Shown here one piece after another: positions 28,913 through 39,554 of a stretch of 64,000 nt of DNA. A program made the position numbers and the translations under genes. The stretch comes from Arthrobacter sp. ATA002 (GTDB lineage: Bacteria > Actinomycetota > Actinomycetes > Actinomycetales > Micrococcaceae), in contig NZ_CP114015.1 of assembly GCF_026898095.1 (NCBI RefSeq), forward strand, positions 248,001 to 312,000. The letters run 5' to 3'. Below the pieces are notes generated by a model that worked only from the letters and a program-made list of their open reading frames with translations, did not search any database and was not told the origin of the DNA. Within the stretch, counting starts at the first letter, position 1, and every line of letters starts with the position of its first letter.

Positions 28913-30472
28913 CCCCGCCGGCCTCCACCGGGTCCGCTGCCGGCCGCGCCTGCTCCTCCACCGGCCGGCCGGCTGCGGGACGCCGGCGCACCGCCGATGC
29001 CTGGATCCGCTCCACTACGGCACTGGTGGAATGGTCCGCCACATAGTCCAGGATCCGCACCTGGCCGCCGGCGGCCAGCACCACCGGCGTTTCCTGCAGC
29101 ATTTCGGGGGAGTAATCCCCGCCCTTGGCATAAACGTCCGGGCGCAGCGCTTCAATCAGCGGAATCGGCGTATCGGTGTCAAAGACGGTGACGTAGTCCA
29201 CGCAGCTCAGCGCGGCGATCACTGCCGCACGGTCGTGGACCGGGTTGATCGGGCGGCCTGGTCCCTTCAGGCGTGCCACCGAGCCGTCGCTGTTCAGCGC
29301 CACCACGAGGATGTCGCCCAGGGCCTTCGCCTGCTGCAGATAGCGGGTATGGCCGCGGTGCAGTACATCAAAGCAGCCGTTGGTGAGCACTATCCGCTTG
29401 CCCGCCGCCCGGTCCGCGGCCACGCGGGCGCGCAGCTCCCCATGGGGCAGCGCCGTGTCGGCCAGCGCCGTCAGATGCAGTGCCAGGTCCGCCGACGTGC
29501 AGACGGAAGTTCCGGCGCGCTGCACCACGATATCGGCGGCGTTCTGGGCCAAATCCGCCGCGGTACTCAGCGGAAGGCCGGCAACGCGGGCCAGGGTCAG
29601 GCACGCCACAAACGTGTCACCGGCCCCGGAGGCGTGCTTCTCCGCGGCGGGGCGGGCCCAGGTCCGGTGCACCCCACCGTCTCCGGCGACCAGGACGGTG
29701 CCCTCCCGGTCCAGGGTGACGACGGCGGATGCGGCGCCCGCGGCGCGGAGCAGGTCCCGGCCGCGGCTGATAATGTGACCGGCGCGGTCGGTCTGCGGTT
29801 CCAGGACCTCACCCAGCAGACGGGCGGTTTCCTGCGCGTTGGGCGTGACGACGTCGGGCTCCAGCCCGGCCCAGAGCGCCGGATCATGGGCGTCGACCAC
29901 GGTAAACCTGCTGCCGCGGGCGGCGGCCAGCGCCTCCCGCAGCAGTCCGTGCAGCAGCCCGCTCCCGTAATCGCAGACCACCACCGCGTCCGTGCCCTGC
30001 AGCCAGGCCTCCAGCGCCGCAGCAATGCGTTCCTCCGCATCGGCCGGCACCGGGCTCCCGCCGTCGTCCATTCGCAGCAGCACCTGATCCCCGGCCTGCA
30101 CCCGGTACTTGGTTGCCGTCCGGGCGGCCGGATGGGAGTGCATCTGCCGCAGGTCGATGCCCGCGGCCGCCAAAGGCCGCGCAGACGGCGGCCTGGCCCG
30201 TCCTCGCCCACCAGCCCCGCCAGTTGTACCCGGGCGCCGAGGGACTGAAGATTCATGGCGGTGTTGGCGGCGCCGCCCGGCGAGTAGTCCCGCCGCCCAA
30301 TGTCCACCACGGGGGCTGGAGCTTCCCGGCAGAACCGGTCCGTGGTGCCGGAGAACCAGCCGTCCAGCATGACATCGCCAATGACGGCAATGCGGGGTGC
30401 CAGCCCGGCCAGGCGGGCGGGCAGCCACGGAGCCAGGCTGCGCAGCCCGGCCAGGTCCTGCGGCCCGCTCAC
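28878..30472 (-). CDS. hldE: HldE-like heptose-phosphate kinase/nucleotidyltransferase, copy 1, frameshifted
   Basis: The N-terminal PfkB-family kinase has IAVIGDVMLDGW, SPGGAANTAMNLQSLGA and the catalytic SGAGDTF. The C-terminal nucleotidyltransferase has TNGCFDVLHRGH (HxGH motif) and KGGDYSPEMLQETPVV. This two-domain order is that of HldE, which phosphorylates D-glycero-D-manno-heptose 7-phosphate and then makes the nucleotide-heptose. A missing T near 30172 splits the kinase. GTG 30472 overlaps the ALDH stop (GTGA). After the second domain is a charged tail of about 40 residues. Sugar specificity is inferred from family and neighbours. Confidence 0.85.
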
Positions 30473-31890
30473 TCCAGCCTTCCCGCCTGCGGCAGGCCCA
30501 CATGGACGACTTTGACCAGGCTGAACTCGTCCAACAGTTCGGGCCCGTAGCCGAAACCACTGCCGCTGTCTCCGCGGGGCTGGGCCGAACCGCCGGGAGC
30601 ACCGCCGAAGACCGCGTTGATTTTCACGGTTCCCACGGGCAGGGCGGCCACGGCGCGGTGCGCGGAGTCGATGCGGGGCGTGAGCACGGTGGCGGCCAGG
30701 CCGAACCGGTCCGCGGCCGCCAGGGCGAGCCCCTCCTCGAAGCTGTCCACCACCTGCACGGGAGCAACCGGGCCGAAGGTTTCCTCCGTGAACACCGCCA
30801 TTGGGTGCGAGCAGTTCAACAGCACGGTGGCCGGATAGAAGGCGCCCGGCCCGGGCGGGACCGTGCCTCCTTCGGCCAGCTCCGCGCCGCCGCGCACGGC
30901 CCCGGTGACCTGGGCATGTACTTCGGCCCGCAGCCGTTCATCCACCAGCGGGGCCCGCACCGCGTTCCGGTTGCGGCGCCGGGCTTCCCGGATCAAGGCC
31001 TCGCAGAACGGCCCGGCAACGGCGCGGTGGACATAGATGCGTTCGGCGGCGGTGCACATCTGTCCGTTGTTGCTGAAGGCTCCGAGGGCTGCCTGCTCCG
31101 CTGCCCAGTCCGGGTCCACTCCGGCGTCAATGAGCAGCGGATCATTGCCGCCATTCTCCCGGATGACGTGGGCACCGGTCAGGGCGCCGGCCCGGGCGAT
31201 CCGTGCCCCGGTGACACTGGAGCCCACGTGGGCCAGCAGGTCGACCCCGCCCTCCAGGCTTAGCAGCGCCCCGGTTTCGGCGCCCCCGGGCAGGGTGGTG
31301 AAGATCCCGTCCGGGAAGAAGGGTGCGAGCAGTTCCCCGAGCAGCGCCCCGGTGTGCGGGGACCGTTCACTGGGTTTGTGGATGACGGCGTTGCCGGCCA
31401 CCAGCGCCGCACCGATCAGGCCGGACGCCACCGCCACCGGATCATTCCACGGTGTGAGCAGCACGGCGACGCCGCGCGGTTCGGTGACGGTGTAGTCCGC
31501 CGCCAGCACCGGTCCGCGCAGGCTTCGTCCGCGGTGCACCGGTCCCAGTTCGGCGTATTGCTCCAGCGCGGCGACCCCGGCGGCCACGCCTTCCAGTGCC
31601 TCGTTCAGGGGCTTTCCGGTTTCCCGGGTGTTCAGGTCCGCCAGCTCCCGCGCATGTTCAGCCACCGCCGCTGCCGCCGCGCGGACCGCCCTGCCCCGCG
31701 CACTGGGATCCGTGGCCGCCCAGCCAAGACGGGCAGCCCGTGCGGCCCGGACAGCCGTTTCGACCTGGTCCCGGCCGGCGGCGTCCAGTTCGCCCACAAG
31801 GGTGCCGTCGGCCGGATTATGCACTGCCAGGCGTCCGGCCGGTAAATCCTTGCCGGGGGAGGCCTGGGTGGAAGCGGCGCTGGCGGACAT
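30469..31890 (-). CDS. Aldehyde dehydrogenase family protein
   Basis: The 473-residue NAD(P)-dependent dehydrogenase has the catalytic Cys279 in NNGQMCTAAERIYV and general base Glu245 in RENGGNDP, plus the cofactor motif HKPSERSP. ATG 31890 has GGAGGAG upstream. It lies directly before the HldE copy with a GTGA overlap, which suggests a role in the same sugar pathway, perhaps oxidising a sugar aldehyde or detoxifying one. The substrate is not predictable from sequence. Confidence 0.9.
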   Translation of the reverse strand: MSASAASTQASPGKDLPAGRLAVHNPADGTLVGELDAAGRDQVETAVRAARAARLGWAATDPSARGRAVRAAAAAVAEHARELADLNTRETGKPLNEALEGVAAGVAALEQYAELGPVHRGRSLRGPVLAADYTVTEPRGVAVLLTPWNDPVAVASGLIGAALVAGNAVIHKPSERSPHTGALLGELLAPFFPDGIFTTLPGGAETGALLSLEGGVDLLAHVGSSVTGARIARAGALTGAHVIRENGGNDPLLIDAGVDPDWAAEQAALGAFSNNGQMCTAAERIYVHRAVAGPFCEALIREARRRNRNAVRAPLVDERLRAEVHAQVTGAVRGGAELAEGGTVPPGPGAFYPATVLLNCSHPMAVFTEETFGPVAPVQVVDSFEEGLALAAADRFGLAATVLTPRIDSAHRAVAALPVGTVKINAVFGGAPGGSAQPRGDSGSGFGYGPELLDEFSLVKVVHVGLPQAGRLE

Positions 31891-31999
31891 GGAACTCCTC
31901 CGGATCGACGGTGCAGGGCAACTTCGTGTGTAGGGTTCCTACCCGTTTGGCCGCGCTTTACACGGATTTCCGGCGGAAGATTTTTTCTCCCTCCTGCGG

Positions 32000-32028
32000 T
32001 TGGGATCGACAGTGCGAGGACCTAGGGT
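32000..32028 (+). promoter_or_regulatory. Sigma-70-type promoter candidate for the GT9 gene
   Basis: TTGGGA (32000-32005), a 17-bp spacer and TAGGGT (32023-32028) form a good housekeeping-type promoter about 110 bp before the GT9 start, in the gap divergent from the ALDH gene. Confidence 0.5.
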
Positions 32029-32136
32029 GGGGCCAGGCAACAGCCAGGCTGCCAGCCGGAGAGCCGGTCCGGTGACGGGCGGACGGCACCGCAGCGGCAC
32101 GTGTAACGGGGACGGGAACCGGGAAGGGGACGGCGC

Positions 32137-33324
32137 ATGGCGGAAAAAGGGGCAGCTGATGAAGCCGGGCAGGCGGGGGCGCAGCACGGGGGAGAGCAGA
32201 CTGCCGCGCGGCCGGGGGTGCGCCGCGGGGTCGGTCCGGTCCTGGCGCCGTTTCCGGAGGTGGGCCGGATCGCCGTCCTGCGCGGCGGCGGCCTGGGTGA
32301 CCTGATGTTTGCCATGCCTGCCCTGGACGCCCTCGCGGCGGCCTATCCGGACGCGGAGATCACGCTGCTGGGCACCCCGCTGCATGCGGCCCTGCTGGCA
32401 GGCCGGCCCGGACCGGTGCACCGGGTGGAGGTGCTGCCGCCGGCTCCGGGCATCCGTCCCGGCCGGGAGAACCCGCCCGCCCTGGCCGGTTTCCTGGCGT
32501 CCATGCGCGCCCGGCGCTTCGATGTGGCGGTGCAGGTGCACGGCGGCGGGCGTAATTCCAATCCTTTCCTCCTGCGGCTGGAGGCACGGCATACGGTTGG
32601 CACCCGGACTCCCGACGCGGCCCTCCTGGAACGCACCATTCCCTACGTTTACTACCAGCATGAGGTGCTGCGGGCCCTGGAAGTGGCGGGCCTGGCCGGT
32701 GCCGCTCCGCTCTCCCTGGAGCCGCAGCTGGAGGTCCTCCCGGCGGAGGAGGAGGAAGCGGCCGCGTATCTGGTCCCGGGCCGGGACCTGGTGACCCTGC
32801 ATCCCGGGGCCACGGATCCGCGGCGCCGCTGGCCGGCGTCGGCCTTTGCCGCCGTGGCCGCGCAGGCCGCCGCCGACGGCTGCCGGGTCCTGGTCGTCGG
32901 TGACGACGGCGACCGGGACCTCGCCGAGCAGGTCACGGCTCTGGGCCTCGCGGCGGCCGGGCCCAGAGCGGACATCGATTCCGTGGCCGGCAAGCTGGAG
33001 ATCGGCACCCTTGCGGCACTGCTCAGGGCCAGCGCCGTGATGGTCGGAAACGACAGCGGCCCCCGGCATCTGGCCCAGGCGGTGGGAACGCCCACGGTGG
33101 GCGTGTACTGGTTCGGAAACGTGATCAACGCCGGCGCCATGGGACGGACCCGGCATCGGGTGCACATGTCCTGGGTGTCCGCCTGTCCGGTCTGCGGCGC
33201 CGATGTCACCCAGGTCGGCTGGACGGCTGAACGCTGCCCCCATGATGATTCCTTCGTGGCTTCGGTGGACCCGGCGGCTGTGTACGCCGACGTCGCCGAT
33301 CTGCGGTCCGCGCCGCCGGCTTGA
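32137..33324 (+). CDS. Family 9 glycosyltransferase (heptosyltransferase-like), copy 1
   Basis: The 395-residue GT-B protein has the GT9 N-terminal RIAVLRGGGLGDLMFAMPAL, a C-terminal VTLHPGATDPRRRWPASAFA and the nucleotide-binding VMVGNDSGPRHLAQAVGTPT. GT9 enzymes include ADP-heptose:LPS heptosyltransferases, but here there is no LPS. Near the C-terminus three Cys (CPVC and a later C) could bind metal. ATG 32137 has GAAGGGG upstream. It is on the opposite strand from the rest of the heptose genes but embedded among them. Confidence 0.9.
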   Translation: MAEKGAADEAGQAGAQHGGEQTAARPGVRRGVGPVLAPFPEVGRIAVLRGGGLGDLMFAMPALDALAAAYPDAEITLLGTPLHAALLAGRPGPVHRVEVLPPAPGIRPGRENPPALAGFLASMRARRFDVAVQVHGGGRNSNPFLLRLEARHTVGTRTPDAALLERTIPYVYYQHEVLRALEVAGLAGAAPLSLEPQLEVLPAEEEEAAAYLVPGRDLVTLHPGATDPRRRWPASAFAAVAAQAAADGCRVLVVGDDGDRDLAEQVTALGLAAAGPRADIDSVAGKLEIGTLAALLRASAVMVGNDSGPRHLAQAVGTPTVGVYWFGNVINAGAMGRTRHRVHMSWVSACPVCGADVTQVGWTAERCPHDDSFVASVDPAAVYADVADLRSAPPA

Positions 33325-33351
33325 CCGCCGCGCCCCCGCAGCGGCGGACGG

Positions 33352-34053
33352 TCAGGGCCAGGAATCCTCCTCCTCATGGCAGATGACCATCTCCCGGATT
33401 TCGCAGCCTCGGGGCTGGTGCAGCGCAAAGAGGATCGCCTCGGCCACCCGCACCGGGTCGTTGAGCCGGGAGTCGTCCTGCGGCTTGTACTGCTCGGTGC
33501 GGTCCTCGAAGAAGTTGGTCTTCATCCCGGAGGGGATCATGGTGGTCACGCCCATGCGGCCGCGGGTTTCGGCGGCGAGGGCACGGCTGAAACCCACCAC
33601 GCCGAACTTCGAGGCGCAGTACGCCGTGGCGTCGGAAACAGCCTTGATGCCCAGGCTGGAGGCAATGGTTACGGCCCGGCCGTGGCTCTCGAGCAGATAG
33701 GGGAGGGCGGCGCGCACCACGGATACGGTGCCGAGGAGGTTCACTCCGATCACCTTTTCCCATTCTTCGGCCGCGACGTCCTCCAGGCGCCCGCAGCGGT
33801 CAATCCCCGCTGCGGTTACCACGGCGTCCAGCCCGCCCAGCGATTCGGCGGCGTCCCGCACTGCCGCCTCAACGGCAGTCCGGTCCGCGACGTCCACTTC
33901 CACGGCCTTCGCCGCGCTGACCGTGCTGATGTTCCGGTCCAGCACGACGGCGGTTCCGCCGGCGCCGGTCACGGCCCGGACGACGGCGGCCCCCAGGCCG
34001 GACCCGCCGCCGGTCACGAGGACCCGGCCGGGATTGGAGAGCTGCAAAGTCAT
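33352..34053 (-). CDS. Short-chain dehydrogenase/reductase
   Basis: The 233-residue classical SDR has cofactor motif TGGGSGLG (14-21) and the active-site Tyr145-x3-Lys149 (YCASK), with Ser in TIASS. It is not an HldD-type extended SDR (which would be about 310 residues with GGxGFIG), so it is not the usual heptose 6-epimerase. ATG 34053 has AAAGGAC upstream; the earlier in-frame start lacks support. It follows the second HldE after 71 nt. A role as a sugar oxidoreductase is possible. Confidence 0.87.
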   Translation of the reverse strand: MTLQLSNPGRVLVTGGGSGLGAAVVRAVTGAGGTAVVLDRNISTVSAAKAVEVDVADRTAVEAAVRDAAESLGGLDAVVTAAGIDRCGRLEDVAAEEWEKVIGVNLLGTVSVVRAALPYLLESHGRAVTIASSLGIKAVSDATAYCASKFGVVGFSRALAAETRGRMGVTTMIPSGMKTNFFEDRTEQYKPQDDSRLNDPVRVAEAILFALHQPRGCEIREMVICHEEEDSWP

Positions 34054-34124
34054 GGATAGTCCTTTCCTAGGTGTTCCGGTCCGCGGTGTTCCGGGACCGA
34101 AGCGGATGAGTTGCCGGCCGCTGC

Positions 34125-35510
34125 CTAACCCACCCGGGCCAGGGCGGCGGCCAGCGCGGTGGTGGAACGGGCCGGGTGATAGGGGACGGTGACGGTTTCC
34201 CCGCCCCACGCCCTGATCAGCCGGGCTTCAGGCAGCTGGTCCTCGCGGTAGTCCCCGCCCTTGACCCAGATGTCCGGCCGCAGCCGCTCCAGGGCCGCCT
34301 CGGGGGTGTCTTCCTCGAAGATCAGCACCCCGTCCACGCAGCCGAGGGACAGCAGCAGCTCGGCCCGGTCCTCCTGTCCAATAATCGGGCGCTGGTTCCC
34401 CTTGAGCCGGCGGACCGACGCGTCGGAATTCAGGACCACGATCAGGCAGTCGCCCAGCCGGCGGGCCGCGGACAGGGTCCGGGCATGTCCGGCGTGGAGC
34501 AGGTCGAAGCACCCGCCGGTGGCAACCACGGTGCCGCCGCGGCCCCGCACCGCCCCGGCGGCGGCCATGGCGTCGAGGCTGCCGCTGTGCAGCTGTACGG
34601 GTGCTTTTCCCCGGTGCAGGGCGGCCACTCCGCCGGCCGCAAGGAAACCGGCGGCTGCCTGCACTGCCTGTTCCGCGGCAGGTTCCAGGGCGGTTCCGCG
34701 GGCCAGGGCCAGGGCGAGGGTGGCGGCGAACCGGTCACCGGCGCCGCAGGTGTCGGCGGCCTGGACGTCCGGGGCGGGAATCACCTGCGGCAGTCCTGCG
34801 GCAGGGTGCACCAGCGCCCCCAGGGCTCCCAGGGTCACCACCACCGAACGGCTCTTCCACCGCTCCAGCAGCACTGCCGCGGCATGCAGGGCTGCCGCAA
34901 TTCCTCCGGTGCCGGCCCCTGCGCCCACGCCGCCCGGCCCGGACGCGCTTTGCCGCGCTTCGGACAGATTGGGGGTCACCGCGGCCACGCCGGGCACCGG
35001 GCCGGCTCCGGCCGGATGCGGATCCCAGATGACCGGCACCCGCCCGGCCGCGGCTTCCAGGGCGTGGCGCAGCTGCGGCACAGCGGTCAGTCCGCGGCCG
35101 TAGTCGGCCACCACCACCGCATCGGCGCCGGCTATGACGGACAGCATCTCGCGGGTTACTGCGGGAACCGGCGGCGGTGAGCAGCCCTCGTCAAAACGGA
35201 CGACGGCCTGCGTGCCGGCGCGGATGCGGGTCTTTACCGGCGTCGGCGCTCCCGACGGGCCGGCGGTGACGGCAATCCCGGCGAGGGCGGCACGCAGCTC
35301 TGCCGAAGCGCCGTCGTCGGACAGCACCGTCACCAGGGCCACATCGTGGCCGTCGCGGGCGAGCATCCGGGCCACCAGGCCGGCTCCGCCGGCACGCCTG
35401 CGGATACTGTCCACATCCACCACCGGAACCGGGGCATCCGGCGACAACCGCTGCGCGCTGCCGGTGATATCGGTGTCCAGCAGGACGTCGCCCACCACCA
35501 CGGTCTTCAC
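34125..35510 (-). CDS. hldE: HldE-like heptose-phosphate kinase/nucleotidyltransferase, copy 2
   Basis: This intact 461-residue protein has the same two domains as copy 1: a PfkB-type kinase with [20 protein letters not shown] and catalytic GAGD in CGAGDRFAA, then a nucleotidyltransferase with GGCFDLLHAGH and KGGDYREDQLPEA. The two copies differ a lot outside the motifs, so they are old paralogues, perhaps for different nucleotides or sugars. GTG 35510 overlaps the GmhA stop by GTGA. Confidence 0.9.
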   Translation of the reverse strand: MKTVVVGDVLLDTDITGSAQRLSPDAPVPVVDVDSIRRRAGGAGLVARMLARDGHDVALVTVLSDDGASAELRAALAGIAVTAGPSGAPTPVKTRIRAGTQAVVRFDEGCSPPPVPAVTREMLSVIAGADAVVVADYGRGLTAVPQLRHALEAAAGRVPVIWDPHPAGAGPVPGVAAVTPNLSEARQSASGPGGVGAGAGTGGIAAALHAAAVLLERWKSRSVVVTLGALGALVHPAAGLPQVIPAPDVQAADTCGAGDRFAATLALALARGTALEPAAEQAVQAAAGFLAAGGVAALHRGKAPVQLHSGSLDAMAAAGAVRGRGGTVVATGGCFDLLHAGHARTLSAARRLGDCLIVVLNSDASVRRLKGNQRPIIGQEDRAELLLSLGCVDGVLIFEEDTPEAALERLRPDIWVKGGDYREDQLPEARLIRAWGGETVTVPYHPARSTTALAAALARVG

Positions 35511-36175
35511 AGCTGCTCCTTTCCGCCACGGCGGAGAACTTCGGCGTCAAAGGCCCGGCACACGGCGTGCAGGGCAATCAGGTGGGCCTCCTGCGCGTTG
35601 GCGGCCTGCGCGTTGATGCTCACGGCTTCGTCGCAGGCCGTACTCAGCGGATTCGGGCCGCGCCCGGTCAGGGCCCATGTGGTGATCCCCGCGGTGCGGG
35701 CGGTTTCGGCGGCGCGCAGCAGGTTGGGGCTGCGGCCGCTGGTGGACAGCAGAATCAGTACATCCCCGGTCCGCCCGTGGCCCAGCACCTGCCGGGCGTA
35801 CAGCTGGTCGAACCCGTAATCATTGGCAATGGCCGTCACCGCGGACGTCTCGGCATGCAGTGCGATGGCGGAGAACGGCCGCCGGTCGGCGTCGAACCTG
35901 CCCACCAGCTCCGCCGTCAGGTGCTGGGCCTCGGCCGCCGATCCGCCGTTGCCGGCGGCGAGCAGCCGCTGCCCGGCCAGGAGCCGCACGGCGAGTTCCG
36001 CGCCCCAGCCGGTGAGCCGGGCGGCCTGCGCTTCGAGCGAGGCGACCGCCGGCCGCAGATCAGACAGGTGCTGCAGGACCGCGCGGTGGGCGGCAGACGG
36101 TATCGGCCGGGCAGCAGGGGCGGGCTGCGCGTCGGCCAGCAGGGTTCCGGCCGCGTCCGGGGTTGTCGGTTTCAC
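35507..36175 (-). CDS. gmhA: Sedoheptulose 7-phosphate isomerase (GmhA-like SIS protein)
   Basis: The 222-residue SIS-domain protein has [20 protein letters not shown] and [17 protein letters not shown], the phosphosugar-binding motifs of GmhA. GmhA makes D-glycero-D-manno-heptose 7-phosphate from sedoheptulose 7-phosphate, the first step to nucleotide-heptose. The N-terminal about 45 residues are Pro/Ala-rich and disordered-looking. GTG 36175 overlaps the GT4 stop by GTGA. The next gene is HldE. Confidence 0.93.
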   Translation of the reverse strand: MKPTTPDAAGTLLADAQPAPAARPIPSAAHRAVLQHLSDLRPAVASLEAQAARLTGWGAELAVRLLAGQRLLAAGNGGSAAEAQHLTAELVGRFDADRRPFSAIALHAETSAVTAIANDYGFDQLYARQVLGHGRTGDVLILLSTSGRSPNLLRAAETARTAGITTWALTGRGPNPLSTACDEAVSINAQAANAQEAHLIALHAVCRAFDAEVLRRGGKEQL

Positions 36176-37440
36176 AGGGCCTTCCCTCCCAGCGGCTGCA
36201 GGCGGTTCCGGCGGGCAGCGGCCGTACCGCCCACTGCCACTTGGTAGGCTTTCTCGGTATCGGCAGCCACCCGGTCCCATGAGTAGCGTGCCCGGGCCCG
36301 CTGCCGGCCGGCAGCACCGAGACGGCGGGCATACCCCGGATTGTGCAGCAGCTCGGCCAGCGCTGCGGCCAGGGCCTGCGGATCCCTGGGCGGCACATGC
36401 AGGCCCGTTTTACCGTGTACCACGGTGTCGATCAGCCCGCCGACGGCTGATGCCACGACCGGAACACTGCAGGCCATGGCCTCCAGCGGCACAATCCCGA
36501 ACGGCTCGTACCAGGGGGCGCAGACCACGGCGTCGGCGCTGCGCAGCACCGCGGGCATTTGTTCCCGCGGAACCTGTCCCCGCAGCAGCACGCGGTCCAC
36601 CACGCCGAGGATGCGGGCCAGGGCCAGCAGCCGCTGGGCTTCCGGATCGGAGGCCAGCCCGGCGGAGTCGGAGGCGCCGCCCACGATCAGGAGTTCGACG
36701 TCGTCGTGCCCGCTTTCCGCGAGCAGCGCCAGCGCCTGCACCGCCAGGTCCACGCCTTTGCGCGGAACCAGGCGGCCGACGACGGCGATCCGGAACCGCT
36801 GCCCCTTGCGTTCCGCCGGCCCGCCGGACCCGAAGAGCTCCAGGTCCACGCCGCAGGGGGCCACGGAAATCCGGCCTCCCGGAACACCCATGGCCTTGAG
36901 TTCAAACACCTCGTCGGAGCAGGTGGCGATCACCCGGTCCGCCGTCCGCCCGACGGACGGCTCCAGCCAGGTGCGCTGCGGCGGGCTGGTGTCTTCGGCT
37001 CCCTGATGGCGTTTTTTCACGGTGCCCAGGGCGTGGAAGGTCTGCAGCACTGGAACGGGATACCCCGGGGCCTCAACGTGCCGCGCGGCTTCAAGCGCGG
37101 CCACGCCGGACATCCAAAAGTGGGCGTGCACCACGTCCGGCGGTGCGGCGCCCCAGTCTGCCGAGATGCCCTCGGCCAGCTCGTGCATGTACGGCAGCAG
37201 AACGTCCTTGGGCAGGGCCCGGGGCGGTCCTGCCTCCACGTGCACCACCTCGAGTCCGTCGCGGACCGGAACCACCGCCGGTAAACCGGGATCATCACGG
37301 CGGGTGTAGACGCGGACGGAGTGGCCGCGGCGGGCCAGCGCCACCGACAGGGCGGCGACATGCACGTTCTGCCCGCCCGCGTCCACGCCGCCCAGGGCGG
37401 CCAGCGGGCTGGCGTGCTCGGACACCATTGAAATTTTCAC
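36172..37440 (-). CDS. Family 4 glycosyltransferase (MshA-like GT-B)
   Basis: The 422-residue protein has the GT4 N-terminal loop [20 protein letters not shown], the [13 protein letters not shown] region and the C-terminal donor motif [20 protein letters not shown]. It resembles D-inositol 3-phosphate glycosyltransferases and other retaining GT4 enzymes. The acceptor is unknown. GTG 37440 overlaps the preceding glycosyltransferase stop (GTGA). Confidence 0.92.
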   Translation of the reverse strand: MKISMVSEHASPLAALGGVDAGGQNVHVAALSVALARRGHSVRVYTRRDDPGLPAVVPVRDGLEVVHVEAGPPRALPKDVLLPYMHELAEGISADWGAAPPDVVHAHFWMSGVAALEAARHVEAPGYPVPVLQTFHALGTVKKRHQGAEDTSPPQRTWLEPSVGRTADRVIATCSDEVFELKAMGVPGGRISVAPCGVDLELFGSGGPAERKGQRFRIAVVGRLVPRKGVDLAVQALALLAESGHDDVELLIVGGASDSAGLASDPEAQRLLALARILGVVDRVLLRGQVPREQMPAVLRSADAVVCAPWYEPFGIVPLEAMACSVPVVASAVGGLIDTVVHGKTGLHVPPRDPQALAAALAELLHNPGYARRLGAAGRQRARARYSWDRVAADTEKAYQVAVGGTAAARRNRLQPLGGKAL

Positions 37441-38497
37441 TGCGTTCCCCCTCCGGCAGCTGACAGTTCCGTATTCCGCTGCAGCGGCAGCTCCCCGGCG
37501 GCAGCCGGATCCCTCATATCGGGGCTGCTGCCACCCCGGGTCATGATGTCCGAAAGCGTGTTGTCCCAGGCCGCCAGGAAAGCGGCCAGGCCGTACTGCT
37601 GCAGGGCAAAGTCCCGGGCGGCCCGGCCCCGCTGCCGTGCCTCCCCGGGGTCGCCAAGCAGGTCCGCTGCCGCCTGCACCAGCTCATCGACGTCGGTTGA
37701 GACGGCCCCGGCCTCCGGGGAACGGCGCGGACAGCTTCGGTGGTGGCCAGGGCCAGCACGGGCAAGCCCAGATGCATTGCTTCGAGCAGGGACAGCCCGA
37801 GGGAGGTCCAGCGCATGGGATGAACATAGGCCCGGCATCCGCTCAGCTCCGAATGCAGGGCATCGGCCGGCAGGTCACCCCGGACTGTTAGCTCATCCGG
37901 GCCAAGACCGGTGGCGGCGGCCAGGCCTCCGGTCCCCATGCCGAACACTTCCAGCCGGGCGGCGCGGGCAAAGCGGGGCAGCAGGTCCGTTCCGGTGACC
38001 CGCCAGCGGCGCACCGGTTCATTGATGACTACGCCCAGATGGCCGCGTTCGCCGGTGTACCGGTAGCCGGGGTCCGGGATGCCGTGCTCGATGACCCGCA
38101 CCAGCGCGCGCCCGTTATCCCAGAACACCGCATTGAAATGGCTGACGTGCACGATGGGAATGCTGCTTTGGCCGGCGAGCGGATGGCTGGTGGACGGAAC
38201 TGCGCCGCGCGGAGTGTTGTGCTCCAGGTACACGGCCGGAAGGTCCCGGCCCGGGCGCCGTCCCAGCAGGCGCTCGCAGGCGGCGAGCTCCTCCGGACGC
38301 TGGAGCACGACGGCATCGATCCCGGCGTCACGCAGGTCCCCGGGAGCGCATTCAACGGCCGATGCCGGCCACTCCCGCCCGCCCCGGCCCAGCCCCCAGG
38401 GGCCGCCTTCGGGCGTAGCCGGCAGGATGTACTCATGCGGCCCGCGGACAAAGGCTTCCATCCAGCCTCCGTGCACATGCCAAAGCAGGATCCTCAT
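37437..38497 (-). CDS. Second glycosyltransferase (GT4-like), frameshifted
   Basis: ATG 38497 starts [19 protein letters not shown]; the C-terminal half has the GT-B donor pattern [20 protein letters not shown]. The frame breaks after TTEAVRAVP at about 37716 where one C is missing; the other frame continues [20 protein letters not shown] to the stop at 37437. The repaired protein has about 353 residues. The start has GAGGA upstream and overlaps the GT9 stop (ATGA). Confidence 0.83.
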
Positions 38498-39554
38498 GCA
38501 GTCCTCGTTTCTCTGCGCGTTCCCAGGGACGTAACGCCGGTGGTCAAGCGGTGCACGGCCTCCACGACCTGTTCCGGTGTCACCCCGGAAAGGCAGGGTG
38601 CCCCGGCTCCGGGCACTGACGGGCCCGGCTGAGCCGGCACGGCGCGTTTTGGTCGCCCAGCAGTTCCAGCGGCACGCGGTACGGTGCCCACCGCACGGCC
38701 GGAACCACAGGGGCGAACAGGCTGACCACGGGGGTTCCGACCGCCGCCGCCAGGTGGGCCGGTCCGGTGTTCCCGACGACGACGGCGGAGGCTCCGGCCA
38801 GCACGCCGGCCAGGGCACGCAAGTCGGTGCGGCCGCCCAGATCTCCGCCGGCCACGCCCGCGACGGTGGCGGTCAGCCGGGTTTCGCCCGGGCCGCCGGT
38901 GACCAGGACCCGGTGTCCGGCGGCAGCGAGCAGCTCCACTGCGGCGGCGTGGTGCAGGGGCGGCCAGGCGCGGGCCGGCACCGCGGCGCCGGGGTGGACC
39001 ACCACATAGGGCCCGTTCCCCACCAGGTGCCGGACATCGCCGGGACCGGTCACGCGCAGGCGGCCGTCGTCCTCGTCGGGCAGCCGGTAACCGGCCCCGG
39101 CGGCGATCTGCAGGGCGCGCTCGGCCTCGGGCTGATCCTCGGGAAAATCCTCACCGGGCCGCAGGCGGGTATCCAGCAGCGACCCGGCATAGTCCACGGA
39201 GGCACCGGCGATCCGCTGCACACCCGCCAGGCGCAGCACCAGGGCCAGCGGCAGCGGGGACTGGTGAAAGGAGGTCAGGATCACGGCTTCCTCAATGCCG
39301 GCGCTGCGCACCTCCTGCTCCAGGCGGGCCAGGGAAGCGGCGGTGACCGGCGGCGCCGGATCGGTAATCCAGGGCGCGGTCCAGGTCAGGACCGTGTCGG
39401 CACCGGGCAGCAGGCGGCCGGCGTCGGCGCCCTGCGGCCCGCAAAGCAGGGTGACCCTGGTCTGCGGGTCCGCCGCGACGGCGCGGACCGCGGGCCCGGC
39501 GAGCAGGACGTCTCCCGCACTGTCCAGGCGCGCGACCAGGACGCCGCGGGTCAC
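38494..39554 (-). CDS. Family 9 glycosyltransferase, copy 2, frameshifted near C-terminus
   Basis: GTG 39554 begins VTRGVLVARLDSAGDVLLAG; later VVVHPGAAVPARAWPP and AVVVGNTGPAHLAAAVGTP give a clear GT9. The first frame ends at 38580, but adding one C at about 38597 produces the family C-terminal motif CPEPGHPCL followed by SGVTPEQVVEAVHRL to TGA 38494, which overlaps the next ATG. About 353 residues. GTGA overlap with GmhB upstream. It is predicted to transfer heptose or another sugar. Confidence 0.87.

Noticed and set aside
30473-30602. N-terminal extension of HldE copy 1 frame
   Set aside because: It is in the wrong frame for the kinase start; GTG 30472 gives the proper kinase N-terminus and the GTGA overlap.
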